A stretch of 64,000 nucleotides of DNA, taken from NCBI GenBank assembly GCA_902566315.1, contig CACFIL010000004.1, positions 17,689 to 81,688 of the forward strand, read 5' to 3'. Under the pieces are notes generated by a model. The model searched no databases. It was not told the origin of the DNA and saw only the letters and a list, made by a program, of their open reading frames with translations. Positions 1 to 8,540 of the stretch are shown here, one piece after another; within the stretch, counting starts at the first letter, position 1; every line of letters starts with the position of its first letter. The stretch comes from an uncultured Pelagibacteraceae bacterium. GTDB taxonomy: Bacteria > Pseudomonadota > Alphaproteobacteria > Pelagibacterales > Pelagibacteraceae. Both the position numbers and the translations under genes were made by a program.

Positions 1-391
1 CAATTTCAATTTCTGGTGAAATTATATTATCAATTGGTAAATTTTCTTTATTAAATAATCCTGAATACTTTGGATCAAGATATTCTTGAAATCTTATTCG
101 AGCAATTTTCTTTGGAACCTTAAACAATGAAAAGGCTATTTGACATATTAACATATTTATTTCATCGTTTCTAGTAACTGCGATAATCATATCTGCATCT
201 TTAGTATTTGCTTTTTCCAATATTGCTGGGGATGTTGCTTTTCCAACAATTGCTTTAACATCTAAAGTTTCATTTATTTTTTGAATATCATCACTAGATT
301 GGTCAATCATTGTAATTGAGTGATTTTGTTCAATTAACATTTTTGCAATCGTTGACCCTACTCTACCAGCTCCACAAATAATTATGTTCAT
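1..391 (-). CDS. trkA: Trk potassium uptake regulatory subunit TrkA (partial)
   Basis: The N-terminal 130 residues are visible and the rest runs off the left edge of the window. The protein opens with a Rossmann fold containing the dinucleotide-binding motif GAGRVG (residues 7-12) and an acidic residue at the end of the second strand (D30), as in RCK/TrkA-N domains that bind NAD(H) and gate the TrkH potassium channel from the cytoplasm. The usual GDATSP loop reads GKATSP here. The start codon shares one base with the ntrX stop (TAATG), so it is translationally coupled to ntrX. An ntrY-ntrX-trkA order is common in alphaproteobacteria. Full TrkA has two RCK repeats; only the first can be judged here. 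Confidence 0.9.
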   Translation of the reverse strand, partial: MNIIICGAGRVGSTIAKMLIEQNHSITMIDQSSDDIQKINETLDVKAIVGKATSPAILEKANTKDADMIIAVTRNDEINMLICQIAFSLFKVPKKIARIRFQEYLDPKYSGLFNKENLPIDNIISPEIEI

Positions 392-1746
392 TAGTTAAGA
401 TCTTTCACTCCAAGTAGTTTTAATTTTCTATGTAAAGCTGATCTTTCCATGCCTATAAATTTTGCTGTTTTTGAAATATTTCCACTAAATTTTTTTAATT
501 GAGAGACCAAGTATTGTTTTTCAAAACTCTCTCTAGCCTCTTTTAAGGGAAATGTAAGGCTTTCTGTTACAGAGAAGTCATCCTCAATTGACTTTGACAA
601 TGATTCTTTAATTATATTCATTAATCTCTCATTATCGTCACCCGGTGATAATATAGCTATTCTTTCTATCAAATTTCTTAATTCTCTAACATTTCCAGGC
701 CAATCATAATTGAGCAAATAATTGTTATCAACAATTTTGAATTTTTTGAAATTATTAGCTTCACAAATATTATCAATAAAATAATCTATTAATATTGGTA
801 TATCGTCAATTCTTTTGTTTAATGGATCTATTTTTATATTAAATACATTTAATCTATGAAATAAGTCCTCTCTAAAATTTCCAAACCTAATTTCTTGTTG
901 AACATCTTTACTATTTGTACAAATAATTCTTACATCAACCTTTATATCGTGATTACTGCTTATTCTTTTAAATTTTTGATCAATAACAACTCTTAAAATT
1001 TTTGATTGTGTCTCTAATGGTATTTCTGTTACCTCGTCAATTAATAATATCCCTCCTGATGCCTTTTCAAGTGCTCCATAAAATATAGATCCATCTTTTT
1101 TTTCTTCCCCGAACAACTCAAGTTCATATTTTTTGGCATCCAAAAGCGCTCCATTAATAACAACAAATGGACCATTTTTTCTTTTAGAATTTTTGTGAAT
1201 TTTTCTTGAAATTAGTTCTTTACCCGACCCTGTAGGTCCGCTGATAAATATTCTACTTTCTGATTTCGATAGCTTATTTATCTGATCTTTGATTGAGAGA
1301 ATATTTTGGCTTCTCCCTACCAGTTCAAATGTATGGAAAAGCTTAGTATTTAAGCTTTTATTTTCATTTTTTAAATTATAGTTTTCTACTGCTCTATTTA
1401 CAAAATTTAAAAGTCTTTCTTTATCAAATGGTTTTTGAATAAACTCGAAAGCACCGGACTTTAGTGAATTTACTGCCATCTCAATATTGGCATGGCCAGA
1501 AATCATTATTACTGGTAAATCAGAATTTTTCTTCTTAATGTGATCTAACAATAAAATACCATCGTTATCGCCTTTGTCTAATTTAACATCAATTATTGCA
1601 ACATCTGGGAGTTTTTTATCAATTTCAGTTAGGGCTTGATTGAAGTTCGCAGCAAGTCTTGTTTTGTATCCTGCATCTTTGATTAATTCATCAAGGATTA
1701 ATCTTATATCTGCATTATCATCTATAATTAAAATTTCAGCTGACAT
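391..1746 (-). CDS. ntrX: NtrX nitrogen/redox response regulator, GAFTGA-less
   Basis: This 451-residue NtrC-family response regulator has a receiver domain at residues 1-120 with acidic pocket D9/D10, phospho-acceptor D53 and conserved K105. An AAA+ domain follows, with Walker A GPTGSGK (170-176) and Walker B ILLIDE (233-238). A Fis-type helix-turn-helix lies at about 410-447. The loop that should read GAFTGA and contact sigma-54 is KKDGSIFYGA, so classical sigma-54 activation is unlikely; from memory, SAR11 genomes lack rpoN. It overlaps ntrY by one base and is probably phosphorylated by NtrY. It likely acts as a DNA-binding regulator of conventional promoters. The family assignment is firm and the regulon is unknown. 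Confidence 0.93.
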   Translation of the reverse strand: MSAEILIIDDNADIRLILDELIKDAGYKTRLAANFNQALTEIDKKLPDVAIIDVKLDKGDNDGILLLDHIKKKNSDLPVIMISGHANIEMAVNSLKSGAFEFIQKPFDKERLLNFVNRAVENYNLKNENKSLNTKLFHTFELVGRSQNILSIKDQINKLSKSESRIFISGPTGSGKELISRKIHKNSKRKNGPFVVINGALLDAKKYELELFGEEKKDGSIFYGALEKASGGILLIDEVTEIPLETQSKILRVVIDQKFKRISSNHDIKVDVRIICTNSKDVQQEIRFGNFREDLFHRLNVFNIKIDPLNKRIDDIPILIDYFIDNICEANNFKKFKIVDNNYLLNYDWPGNVRELRNLIERIAILSPGDDNERLMNIIKESLSKSIEDDFSVTESLTFPLKEARESFEKQYLVSQLKKFSGNISKTAKFIGMERSALHRKLKLLGVKDLN

Positions 1747-3524
1747 TATTTTTTATAGGGAATTATAATTTGAATTTTTGCACCGTTTTTATGATTTAAA
1801 AATTTAATTGATCCTTCATGATCACTAATAATTTTATCTACAATTGATAATCCTAGTCCAGTTCCTTTTTCTTTAGTTGTAAAATAAGGTTTAATTATAT
1901 CTTTGGTTTTTTTATTTTTAAATCCAGTTCCAGTATCAATAATATTAATGTTTATATAATCTCTTCTTTGTCTAATTTCTATATCTATATTTTTGACAGT
2001 TTTACTGTCTTTTTTTACTTTTTCTTGAATGCTCTCAAGAGAATTTTTAATAAGGTTAAAAAATAATCTATTAAACTGCTCATTGTCAAAACTTAATACT
2101 ACATCTTTTGACAAATGATTAAATAATCTAATTGTAATTGAACTATCAAATTTATTTACCAAGCCAATATTTTCATTAATGACATTATTTAAGTTATTTG
2201 GTTTAAATAATGGCTTTGGCATTCTAGCAAAATCAGAAAATTCATTAACTAAATTTTCAATTTGCTTAATTTGCTTAAGTATAGTTTTTAAATTATTTAA
2301 ATATTTTTCTTGTCTTTCATTATCAATATTTGGTAAATATTTTGTTTTAAGATTATCAATAGTTAATTGTATTGGTGTTAAAGGATTTTTAATTTCATGA
2401 GCCAATTTTCTTGCAACATTTTCCCATGCTTCATGCCGTTCATTAGTAAGCAATTTCTCTTGTTGATTTTTTAATCTATCAATCATTGAATTAAAGTTTT
2501 TATTAAGTCTTTCCATTTCAATGTCAGCTTTTAAATCAGGTACTTTTGTATCAAGATTCCCTTTACCTATACTTTCAGATGCAGTTATTAAATTGTTTAT
2601 CGATATAAAAAAACGTGACGAAAATCTAATAGCTATGGTTATAGATAAAAATAATAATAGTGTAACAAGTGTAACGTAAATAATAGCAAATGAAATTCTT
2701 ATACCAAGATTTTGATTTTCAACAGTATAATAAAAATTTACAGCCTCTTCTGATTTAATTAAATAATTAGAAATATTTTTATCAAAATATTTTAAAACAT
2801 ATAAAAAAGTATTATCGAAACTAGATAGTCTTACAACAGCTGCTGATTTATTTTCAAATGTATTGATAATCTTTAAAGGCCTATCATCATATTTTACCAT
2901 CTCCATTGCTCTGCCTTCAATTTTCTTATACTGAGAATCAGTTGCAGATCGGATTAAATTACCTTCCGCATCAATTAAATGAAGTTGGTCTATGTCTCTT
3001 AAATATCTCTGAGTATTTAAAATAAGCTGAAATCTTTCAGGATTTGATTTATATAAGTCTGAATATTTATTTAAATCAAATGCAATTAATACGATCTCAG
3101 ACTCAATTTTATTTCTTTTTTCGTCTACGTAGTTTTTTGCTATTTCATATGAGTTATTAACTGCAGTGGTAATTTTTTTATCAAAATATTTATCTAGTGC
3201 AAAAGAAAAAATAAATAATGAAAAAACTGCAATTAGTAATGATGGGATTAAAGTAAAAAGTGCAAATGAAACTATATATTTTCTATTTGCAACTGAACCC
3301 CTTACATTAATATTATTTTTTATAGAATTTTTAATATCAATAAATATTAATACAAAAAATAAAAGTACTAGTACGATATTAGAAATTAGTAGAATTTCGA
3401 GGTTACTTTCATTAAGTTTTATAAAACTTTTATTAATAAATGTTAAAAATGTTAAAAAACCTAGTGAAATAGTTAATATAAATATAACTATAATAAACAA
3501 ATTTCTTTTTAACAAAGCTAACAT
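1746..3524 (-). CDS. ntrY: NtrY-type sensor histidine kinase
   Basis: A 592-residue inner-membrane histidine kinase. Three N-terminal hydrophobic segments lie near residues 9-30, 41-62 and 84-108. A putative extracytoplasmic sensing region follows to about 270, then a further membrane helix (about 275-300) and a HAMP linker. The phospho-acceptor motif HEIKNP has its histidine at 376. The ATPase domain carries an N-box near 487-495 and glycine boxes DTGTGF (near 530) and GTGLGL (near 555). The cytoplasmic PAS domain usual between HAMP and the histidine domain of NtrY appears to be missing, which explains the short length. Its stop overlaps the ntrX start, which marks NtrX as the likely partner. 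The start lies 37 bp from divergent ispDF. Confidence 0.92.
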   Translation of the reverse strand: MLALLKRNLFIIVIFILTISLGFLTFLTFINKSFIKLNESNLEILLISNIVLVLLFFVLIFIDIKNSIKNNINVRGSVANRKYIVSFALFTLIPSLLIAVFSLFIFSFALDKYFDKKITTAVNNSYEIAKNYVDEKRNKIESEIVLIAFDLNKYSDLYKSNPERFQLILNTQRYLRDIDQLHLIDAEGNLIRSATDSQYKKIEGRAMEMVKYDDRPLKIINTFENKSAAVVRLSSFDNTFLYVLKYFDKNISNYLIKSEEAVNFYYTVENQNLGIRISFAIIYVTLVTLLLFLSITIAIRFSSRFFISINNLITASESIGKGNLDTKVPDLKADIEMERLNKNFNSMIDRLKNQQEKLLTNERHEAWENVARKLAHEIKNPLTPIQLTIDNLKTKYLPNIDNERQEKYLNNLKTILKQIKQIENLVNEFSDFARMPKPLFKPNNLNNVINENIGLVNKFDSSITIRLFNHLSKDVVLSFDNEQFNRLFFNLIKNSLESIQEKVKKDSKTVKNIDIEIRQRRDYININIIDTGTGFKNKKTKDIIKPYFTTKEKGTGLGLSIVDKIISDHEGSIKFLNHKNGAKIQIIIPYKK

Positions 3525-3561
3525 AATTTAAAAATAACTTACTAAAAATTTTATAATAATC

Positions 3562-4668
3562 ATGAATAATTGTTTTATACTACTAGCAGCAGGTAAAGGT
3601 AAGAGATTTAAATCAAATAATCCTAAACAATTTGTAAATTATATGAATAAACCTTTATTTATGCACTCAGTTGATAAGGCACTTAAATCAAAATTATTTA
3701 AATTAATCATAATTGTATCAAATTATCCTATAAAAAACATAAGAGATAAATCTGTAAAAGTTATTAAAGGTGGAAAGGAAAGATATCAATCATCACAAAA
3801 AGCTTTAAATTTTTTAAAAAATAAGAAAATAAAAAATGTTTTTATTCATGATGCTGCACGACCAAATTTTTCAATAAAATTACTTAAAAAACTTAATAAT
3901 AATCTAAGAAATTATAAAGCAGTAGTACCTTTCATTAAAACTGATAACTCTACAAAGTATAAAAATGGAAATATTTTACAAAATTTAGATAGAAATAAAT
4001 TGATATTTACACAAACGCCTCAATGTTTTGATTATAAGACAATTTATAAATTATCAAAATTAAATAAGCACTTGGTAACTGATGATGCATCATTATATTT
4101 AAATTACAAAAAAAAGATAAAGTTTATTAGAGGTGAGGAAAACAATTTCAAAATAACAAAAAAATCAGATTTAAAAAAAATAAATATAAAAAACTTTTAT
4201 GGTGTTGGATTTGATATTCATAGGTTGATTAAAAATAAGAAATTATATCTTGGAGGCTTAACAATTCCTTTTCATTCAGGATTACAAGGTCATTCAGATG
4301 GAGATGTAATAATTCACGCGATAATCGATGGTTTGCTTGGTGCCATGCGAAAAATGGATATTGGAACTGTTTATCCAAGCAATAAGAGAAAATATAAAAA
4401 TATAAGATCCCCTAATATGTTGTCTCCTATTTTGAATAACCTAAATGAAGAAGGATATTTTATAAATAACGTCGATATAAATTTAATTTGTGAGAGACCA
4501 AAAGTCTCAAAATATAGAAAAAAAATTATTTTGTCTTTGTCTAATTTGCTCAATATATCTAAAGATCAAATTAATTTAAAAGGTAAAACAGTCGAAAAGT
4601 TAGGTTTGATAGGAAAGGAAGAGGCTATTGCGTGTGAAGCAATAGTATCGTTAAATTATTATGCTTAA
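3562..4668 (+). CDS. ispDF: Bifunctional IspD/IspF isoprenoid enzyme
   Basis: This fusion enzyme catalyses two non-consecutive MEP-pathway steps: CTP-dependent cytidylyl transfer to MEP, and cyclisation to MEcPP. Residues 1 to about 208 form the IspD part, with the nucleotide-binding motif LLAAGKGKRF followed by PKQF, and HDAARP. Residues from about 210 to 368 form the IspF part, with the metal-binding GVGFDIHR motif and GHSDGDV. IspDF fusions are common in alphaproteobacteria. The gene overlaps pgpA by 8 bp and starts 37 bp from divergent ntrY, so both promoters must lie in or near that small gap. dxr, the gene for an earlier step of the same pathway, is at 26471-27637. The assignment is secure. 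Confidence 0.95.
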   Translation: MNNCFILLAAGKGKRFKSNNPKQFVNYMNKPLFMHSVDKALKSKLFKLIIIVSNYPIKNIRDKSVKVIKGGKERYQSSQKALNFLKNKKIKNVFIHDAARPNFSIKLLKKLNNNLRNYKAVVPFIKTDNSTKYKNGNILQNLDRNKLIFTQTPQCFDYKTIYKLSKLNKHLVTDDASLYLNYKKKIKFIRGEENNFKITKKSDLKKINIKNFYGVGFDIHRLIKNKKLYLGGLTIPFHSGLQGHSDGDVIIHAIIDGLLGAMRKMDIGTVYPSNKRKYKNIRSPNMLSPILNNLNEEGYFINNVDINLICERPKVSKYRKKIILSLSNLLNISKDQINLKGKTVEKLGLIGKEEAIACEAIVSLNYYA

Positions 4669-5155
4669 AATAATAAATTCTTTATTTGTTACAATGTTAG
4701 GAATTGGAAAATTACCAAAAATTCCTGGTAGTTATGCTTCTTTGGCTACTGTTATATTATTATATATATTATTTCACATTTTTTCAGTACCGGCAGATCT
4801 ATTTTTGTTTTTTTTAGTAGCCATTTTTATAATTTCACTTTTTTCCGTAAATTTATTTATTAAAGATTTAAGCAATAAAGACCCGAAAGAAATTGTTATT
4901 GATGAGTTTATTGGTCAATCTATACCAATATGTCTGTATGAAATTGCCCATAATGAACCAACAAATCCAGCAAGAGTACTAACCTTTTATTTTATAATGT
5001 TTATTCTTTTTAGAATTTTTGATATCGCAAAACCCTATCCTGTAAGTTATTACGATAAAAACTTTAAGAATAGCTTTGGTGTTATTATGGATGATGTTTG
5101 TGCTGGTTTATACGTAGTTGCAATCCTCGTCTTTTATATGATTTTAACTACATGA
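4661..5155 (+). CDS. pgpA: Phosphatidylglycerophosphatase A
   Basis: An integral inner-membrane phosphatase of 164 residues that converts phosphatidylglycerophosphate to phosphatidylglycerol. Family motifs appear in the usual order: GIGKLPKIPGSYASL near the N-terminus, IDEFIGQ near residue 90, RIFDIAKPYP near 120 and MDDVCAGLY near 145. Hydrophobic segments lie between them. The gene overlaps ispDF by 8 bp and its stop overlaps the next start codon (ATGA), so the three plus-strand genes form one short operon. An ispDF-pgpA-cinA order is typical of alphaproteobacteria. Nothing in the sequence suggests lost activity. Confidence 0.92.
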   Translation: MLKIINSLFVTMLGIGKLPKIPGSYASLATVILLYILFHIFSVPADLFLFFLVAIFIISLFSVNLFIKDLSNKDPKEIVIDEFIGQSIPICLYEIAHNEPTNPARVLTFYFIMFILFRIFDIAKPYPVSYYDKNFKNSFGVIMDDVCAGLYVVAILVFYMILTT

Positions 5156-5622
5156 ATAATTTATCCTTAAAAATTGTAAGGTTGCTGACTAAAAAAAGAC
5201 TAACAGTGTCATTTGCTGAGTCGTGTACTGGAGGACTTTTAGCTAGTTCAATTACATCTATTGGTGGGTCGTCTAAAGTATTTAATATGGGATTAGTGAC
5301 TTATTCTAATAACGCAAAAGTAAAATTGCTTAAAGTTCCCAAAAAAACCATTACCAAATATGGAGCCGTTAGCTATGAAACTTGTCATTCAATGGTAAAA
5401 AATTTAAGTAAAATTAGTAGATCACATATATCAATTTCCATTACTGGTGTAGCAGGACCAAATGGGGGGACTAAAGAAAAACCAGTTGGACTGGTTTATG
5501 TAGGAATAAAAAAAGGAGGTAAAACAATCATAAAGAAAAATATATTTAAAAGTAAAAAAAGAATTTCAATTCAAAAAGCTACTGTTAATCAAGCTCTTAA
5601 AATGATTTTGAATATATTATAA
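5152..5622 (+). CDS. pncC: CinA C-terminal-type nicotinamide-nucleotide amidase
   Basis: A stand-alone CinA C-terminal (PncC) domain of 156 residues, predicted to deamidate nicotinamide mononucleotide in the pyridine-nucleotide salvage cycle. The AESCTGG motif near residue 22 and the SITGVAGPNGG motif near residue 103 fit the family. The start chosen is the ATG at 5152, which overlaps the pgpA stop as ATGA and begins MNNLSLK. An in-frame upstream start at 5098 would add 18 residues lying entirely within pgpA and is less likely. Its stop overlaps the convergent ratA stop region by 6 bp. The N-terminal molybdopterin-binding-like domain of full-length CinA is absent, as in most proteobacterial paralogues. 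Confidence 0.88.
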   Translation: MNNLSLKIVRLLTKKRLTVSFAESCTGGLLASSITSIGGSSKVFNMGLVTYSNNAKVKLLKVPKKTITKYGAVSYETCHSMVKNLSKISRSHISISITGVAGPNGGTKEKPVGLVYVGIKKGGKTIIKKNIFKSKKRISIQKATVNQALKMILNIL

Positions 5623-6054
5623 ACTTTCAGCTCTTGTTTGAAATGCATCAGCTATTTTTTCAAGACCAAATTGAAAAGACTTTGTCATTAAAATATTCAA
5701 AAATTTATTTTTAATTTCAAAATCAACATCGAAAGTCACCTCTGTTAAATCTCCTTGCTCCTGAAATTTCCAATTATTTTCTAAATAATTTAAAGGACCA
5801 TCTATGTTTGTTACAAAAATTGTGTCATCTTTTTTATTAAATTTCACATCGCTTTTATAGGTATCTACAAATGGCCCTTTTCCAATTGTTAGATCTGCAA
5901 CAATAAGTATTAGATCCCCTTTTTGTTTTCTTTCATGTACTTTTGAACCCTGACAGAATGGAACAAACTCAGGGTATTTTTCAATATCTAAAACGAACTC
6001 TATGAGTTTGTCTTTTTTGTTATCAATTAATCTCTTAACTGATGCTTTTGGCAT
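5617..6054 (-). CDS. ratA: RatA/COQ10-like START-domain protein
   Basis: A 145-residue single-domain protein of the polyketide-cyclase/START superfamily, in the RatA/Coq10 group. The N-terminal region around PEFVPFCQGSKV, the central beta-strand region and the C-terminal helix FQFGLEKIADAFQTRA match the family. Members bind hydrophobic ligands. Coq10 helps ubiquinone function in respiration, while the E. coli homologue was described as a ribosome-association toxin. In alphaproteobacteria the gene commonly follows lipA, and the ubiquinone-related role is the likelier one here; that is inference. It overlaps the lipA stop by one base and ends the tpiA-to-ratA minus-strand run. Confidence 0.82.
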   Translation of the reverse strand: MPKASVKRLIDNKKDKLIEFVLDIEKYPEFVPFCQGSKVHERKQKGDLILIVADLTIGKGPFVDTYKSDVKFNKKDDTIFVTNIDGPLNYLENNWKFQEQGDLTEVTFDVDFEIKNKFLNILMTKSFQFGLEKIADAFQTRAESL

Positions 6055-6986
6055 TAACGAGTATTTTTTCTATTATTTTTAAGTTTATTAAAATCTTCAT
6101 CAGCATGATAAGAAGATCTTGTTAAAGGTGATGAAGATACTAATAAAAATCCTTTAGATTTTGCTATTTTTCCTAGCTCTTTAAATTCATCTGGATGGTA
6201 ATATCTATTTAATGGAAAGTGCTTAGCCGATGGTTGAAGATATTGACCTATGGTTAAGAAATCAACTTCTGCAGATCTTAAATCATCCATAACTTGAATT
6301 ATCTCATCTTTTGTTTCTCCAAATCCAACCATAATTCCTGATTTTGTAAATACATTTTTATTGAATTTTTTTGAATTTTTTAAAAGTTCTAATGATCCAA
6401 AATATCTTGCCCCTGGTCTAACTTTTACATAGAGACTCGGAACAGTCTCAATATTGTGATTAAAAACATCTGGGCTTGCTTCCAATACTCTTTTATATGC
6501 ATCGCCTTTGCGTAAAAAATCAGGTGTTAAAACTTCAATTGTTGTATTTGGATTTTTTTTTCTTGTTGCAACAATAACATCATGAAAATGGTTTGATCCA
6601 CCATCTGAAAGGTCGTCTCTATCAACAGATGTAATAACAACATGTCTTAAACTTAATTTTTTAACTGCATTAGCTATTTTAATCGGCTCAAATTGATCTA
6701 ATTTATCTGGTTTTCCTGTTTTAACATCACAAAATGCACATGCTCTTGTGCATGTGTCACCCATTATCATAAGTGTTGCATGCCTTTTGCTCCAGCATTC
6801 AGTAATATTAGGGCAGTTTGCTTCTTGGCAAACTGTTACAAGATTATCTTTATTAATAATTGTTTTAGTTAAAAAAAACTCCTTACTATTTAGTAGCTTA
6901 GATCTAATCCACTCAGGTTTCTTTTTGATAGGATTAATCGGTTTATTAACTTTTTCAGGGTGTCTTGGTCTATTTTTGATTTCCAT
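6054..6986 (-). CDS. lipA: Lipoyl synthase
   Basis: A radical-SAM enzyme of 310 residues that inserts two sulfurs into protein-bound octanoyl groups to form the lipoyl cofactor of 2-oxoacid dehydrogenases and the glycine cleavage H protein. The auxiliary-cluster cysteines are visible around [12 protein letters not shown], and the radical-SAM CxxxCxxC motif is CTRACAFC. The C-terminal RSSYHAD motif has the conserved serine that ligates the auxiliary cluster. The start lies 17 bp inside the end of ftsB; a later start would cut into a normal N-terminus. The pyruvate dehydrogenase genes that often precede lipA in alphaproteobacteria are not here. Confidence 0.96.
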   Translation of the reverse strand: MEIKNRPRHPEKVNKPINPIKKKPEWIRSKLLNSKEFFLTKTIINKDNLVTVCQEANCPNITECWSKRHATLMIMGDTCTRACAFCDVKTGKPDKLDQFEPIKIANAVKKLSLRHVVITSVDRDDLSDGGSNHFHDVIVATRKKNPNTTIEVLTPDFLRKGDAYKRVLEASPDVFNHNIETVPSLYVKVRPGARYFGSLELLKNSKKFNKNVFTKSGIMVGFGETKDEIIQVMDDLRSAEVDFLTIGQYLQPSAKHFPLNRYYHPDEFKELGKIAKSKGFLLVSSSPLTRSSYHADEDFNKLKNNRKNTR

Positions 6987-7278
6987 TATCTTTAATTATA
7001 TAGGTAGTCTCACCTTCTTTTCCAAATAAAAACTTTTCTCGTATTAAAATTTCTATGAAATCTAGATCTATATTTTCTGTTAAAAGTGAATTTTTGTGCT
7101 CTAAATCTTCTATTTTGCTATTTAAAGTAATTTGATCATTTTTTAGTTGCTCATACATATCTTTCTTTTCCATGTAAGAAATGAGACCTCTATCACCATC
7201 TAATAAATTAAAGAAAAAATAGATAAACAGGAATGTGATCATAAGAATGAAATAGTTCTTTTTTAATTTTTCTAACAT
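6970..7278 (-). CDS. ftsB: FtsB/DivIC-type septum formation initiator
   Basis: A small bitopic membrane protein of 102 residues. One transmembrane helix lies near residues 9-26 after a short lysine-rich cytoplasmic tail. A heptad-rich coiled coil follows (about 38-70), then a short conserved C-terminal region containing [13 protein letters not shown]. This is the FtsB architecture, whose role is to bridge FtsL and FtsQ in the division complex. Position directly after eno is the classic location of ftsB in proteobacteria and supports the call. The start overlaps the eno stop by one base (TAATG). The overlap with lipA is 17 bp. Confidence 0.85.
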   Translation of the reverse strand: MLEKLKKNYFILMITFLFIYFFFNLLDGDRGLISYMEKKDMYEQLKNDQITLNSKIEDLEHKNSLLTENIDLDFIEILIREKFLFGKEGETTYIIKDNGNQK

Positions 7279-8537
7279 TAATCAATTTTATTCATTTTAG
7301 CCGATCTACCAAGATGTTCTTCAATACGAATAATTTGGTTATATTTTGCTATTCTTTCTGATCTTGCGAGTGATCCTGTTTTGATTTGATTTGAATTGGT
7401 GCCTACTGCTAAATCAGCAATAAATGTATCTTCAGTATCACCAGATCTGTGAGAGATGATTGTTTTAAAACCAATAAGTTGAGCAAATTTTATTACTTCT
7501 AACGTTTCGGTTACAGTTCCTATTTGGTTCAATTTTATTAAAATACTATTTGCAGATAAGTTTAAAAAGCCTATTTTTAATCTTTCAAGATTAGTGACAA
7601 AAAGATCATCACCTATTATTTGTGTTTTGTTTTTTGTTCCATTTACAAATTTAGACCATGCATTCCAATCATCTTCACCAAATGGATCCTCAATTGATTT
7701 AATTTGATATTTTTTAATAAGTTGTAAGTATTTTTTAATTGATTGATCAACACTTATGTAATTTTTAGAATGAATTGAATATTTACCTTTTTTAATCAAT
7801 TCATTTGCTGCAACATCTAAACAAATAGATATATCCTTACCATTTTTAAAACCTGATTTTTTAATTGCTTGAACTATAAGTTTTAATGCACTTTCATTAT
7901 CACTTATCATTGGTGCAAAGCCACCTTCATCACCTACATTAATAGAGTGACCAGCTTTTTTTAATAATACTTTTAAATTGTTTATTACTAAAAAACACAT
8001 TCTGACAGCATCATTAAATGATTTTGCTTTATCAGGTCTAATCATAAACTCTTGTATTCTAAGACCATTATCGGCATGTGCACCCCCATTAATAATATTC
8101 ATTAAAGGAAAAGGGAGTTTAAAATTTTTTTTGACAATAAAATTTTTATATAAAGGTATTTTTTTAACTTTTGCTGATAATTTTTTTACAGCCATGGATA
8201 CAGCTAATATTGTATTCGCACCTAACTTAGTTTTTTGTTTTGTGCCATCTAATTTTATAAGAATACTATCTATTCTCTCTTGGTCATGGATGTTTTGATT
8301 TTTTAATTTTTTTGAAATTAATTTATTAACAGTTGCAACTGGTATTAAAACGCTTTTTCCTAGGTATTTTTTATTACTCTTATCTCTTTTTTCATAAGCC
8401 TCAAAAGTTCCTGTTGAAGCACCTGAAGGACAAATTGCTGACGCACTTAAATTATTTGAAAATACTTCAGCTTCAATGGTAGGATTTCCTCTACTGTCAT
8501 AAACCTGTCTGGCTACAACTTTTTTGATTTTACTCAT
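7278..8537 (-). CDS. eno: Enolase
   Basis: A cytoplasmic glycolytic enzyme of 419 residues that interconverts 2-phosphoglycerate and phosphoenolpyruvate. Conserved elements include YDSRGNPTIE at the N-terminus, SGASTGTFEA, the catalytic loop NVGDEGGFAP, the metal ligands around IEDPFGEDDW and GDDLFVTN, and SHRSGDTEDT near the C-terminus. The length is close to the usual 420-430. It lies 3 bp after kdsA and overlaps ftsB by one base, placing it in the pyrG-kdsA-eno-ftsB order common in proteobacteria. Its presence with tpiA at 11326-12072 shows that lower glycolysis or gluconeogenesis is encoded. No unusual residues were noted. Confidence 0.97.
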   Translation of the reverse strand: MSKIKKVVARQVYDSRGNPTIEAEVFSNNLSASAICPSGASTGTFEAYEKRDKSNKKYLGKSVLIPVATVNKLISKKLKNQNIHDQERIDSILIKLDGTKQKTKLGANTILAVSMAVKKLSAKVKKIPLYKNFIVKKNFKLPFPLMNIINGGAHADNGLRIQEFMIRPDKAKSFNDAVRMCFLVINNLKVLLKKAGHSINVGDEGGFAPMISDNESALKLIVQAIKKSGFKNGKDISICLDVAANELIKKGKYSIHSKNYISVDQSIKKYLQLIKKYQIKSIEDPFGEDDWNAWSKFVNGTKNKTQIIGDDLFVTNLERLKIGFLNLSANSILIKLNQIGTVTETLEVIKFAQLIGFKTIISHRSGDTEDTFIADLAVGTNSNQIKTGSLARSERIAKYNQIIRIEEHLGRSAKMNKID

Positions 8538-8540
8538 TAA

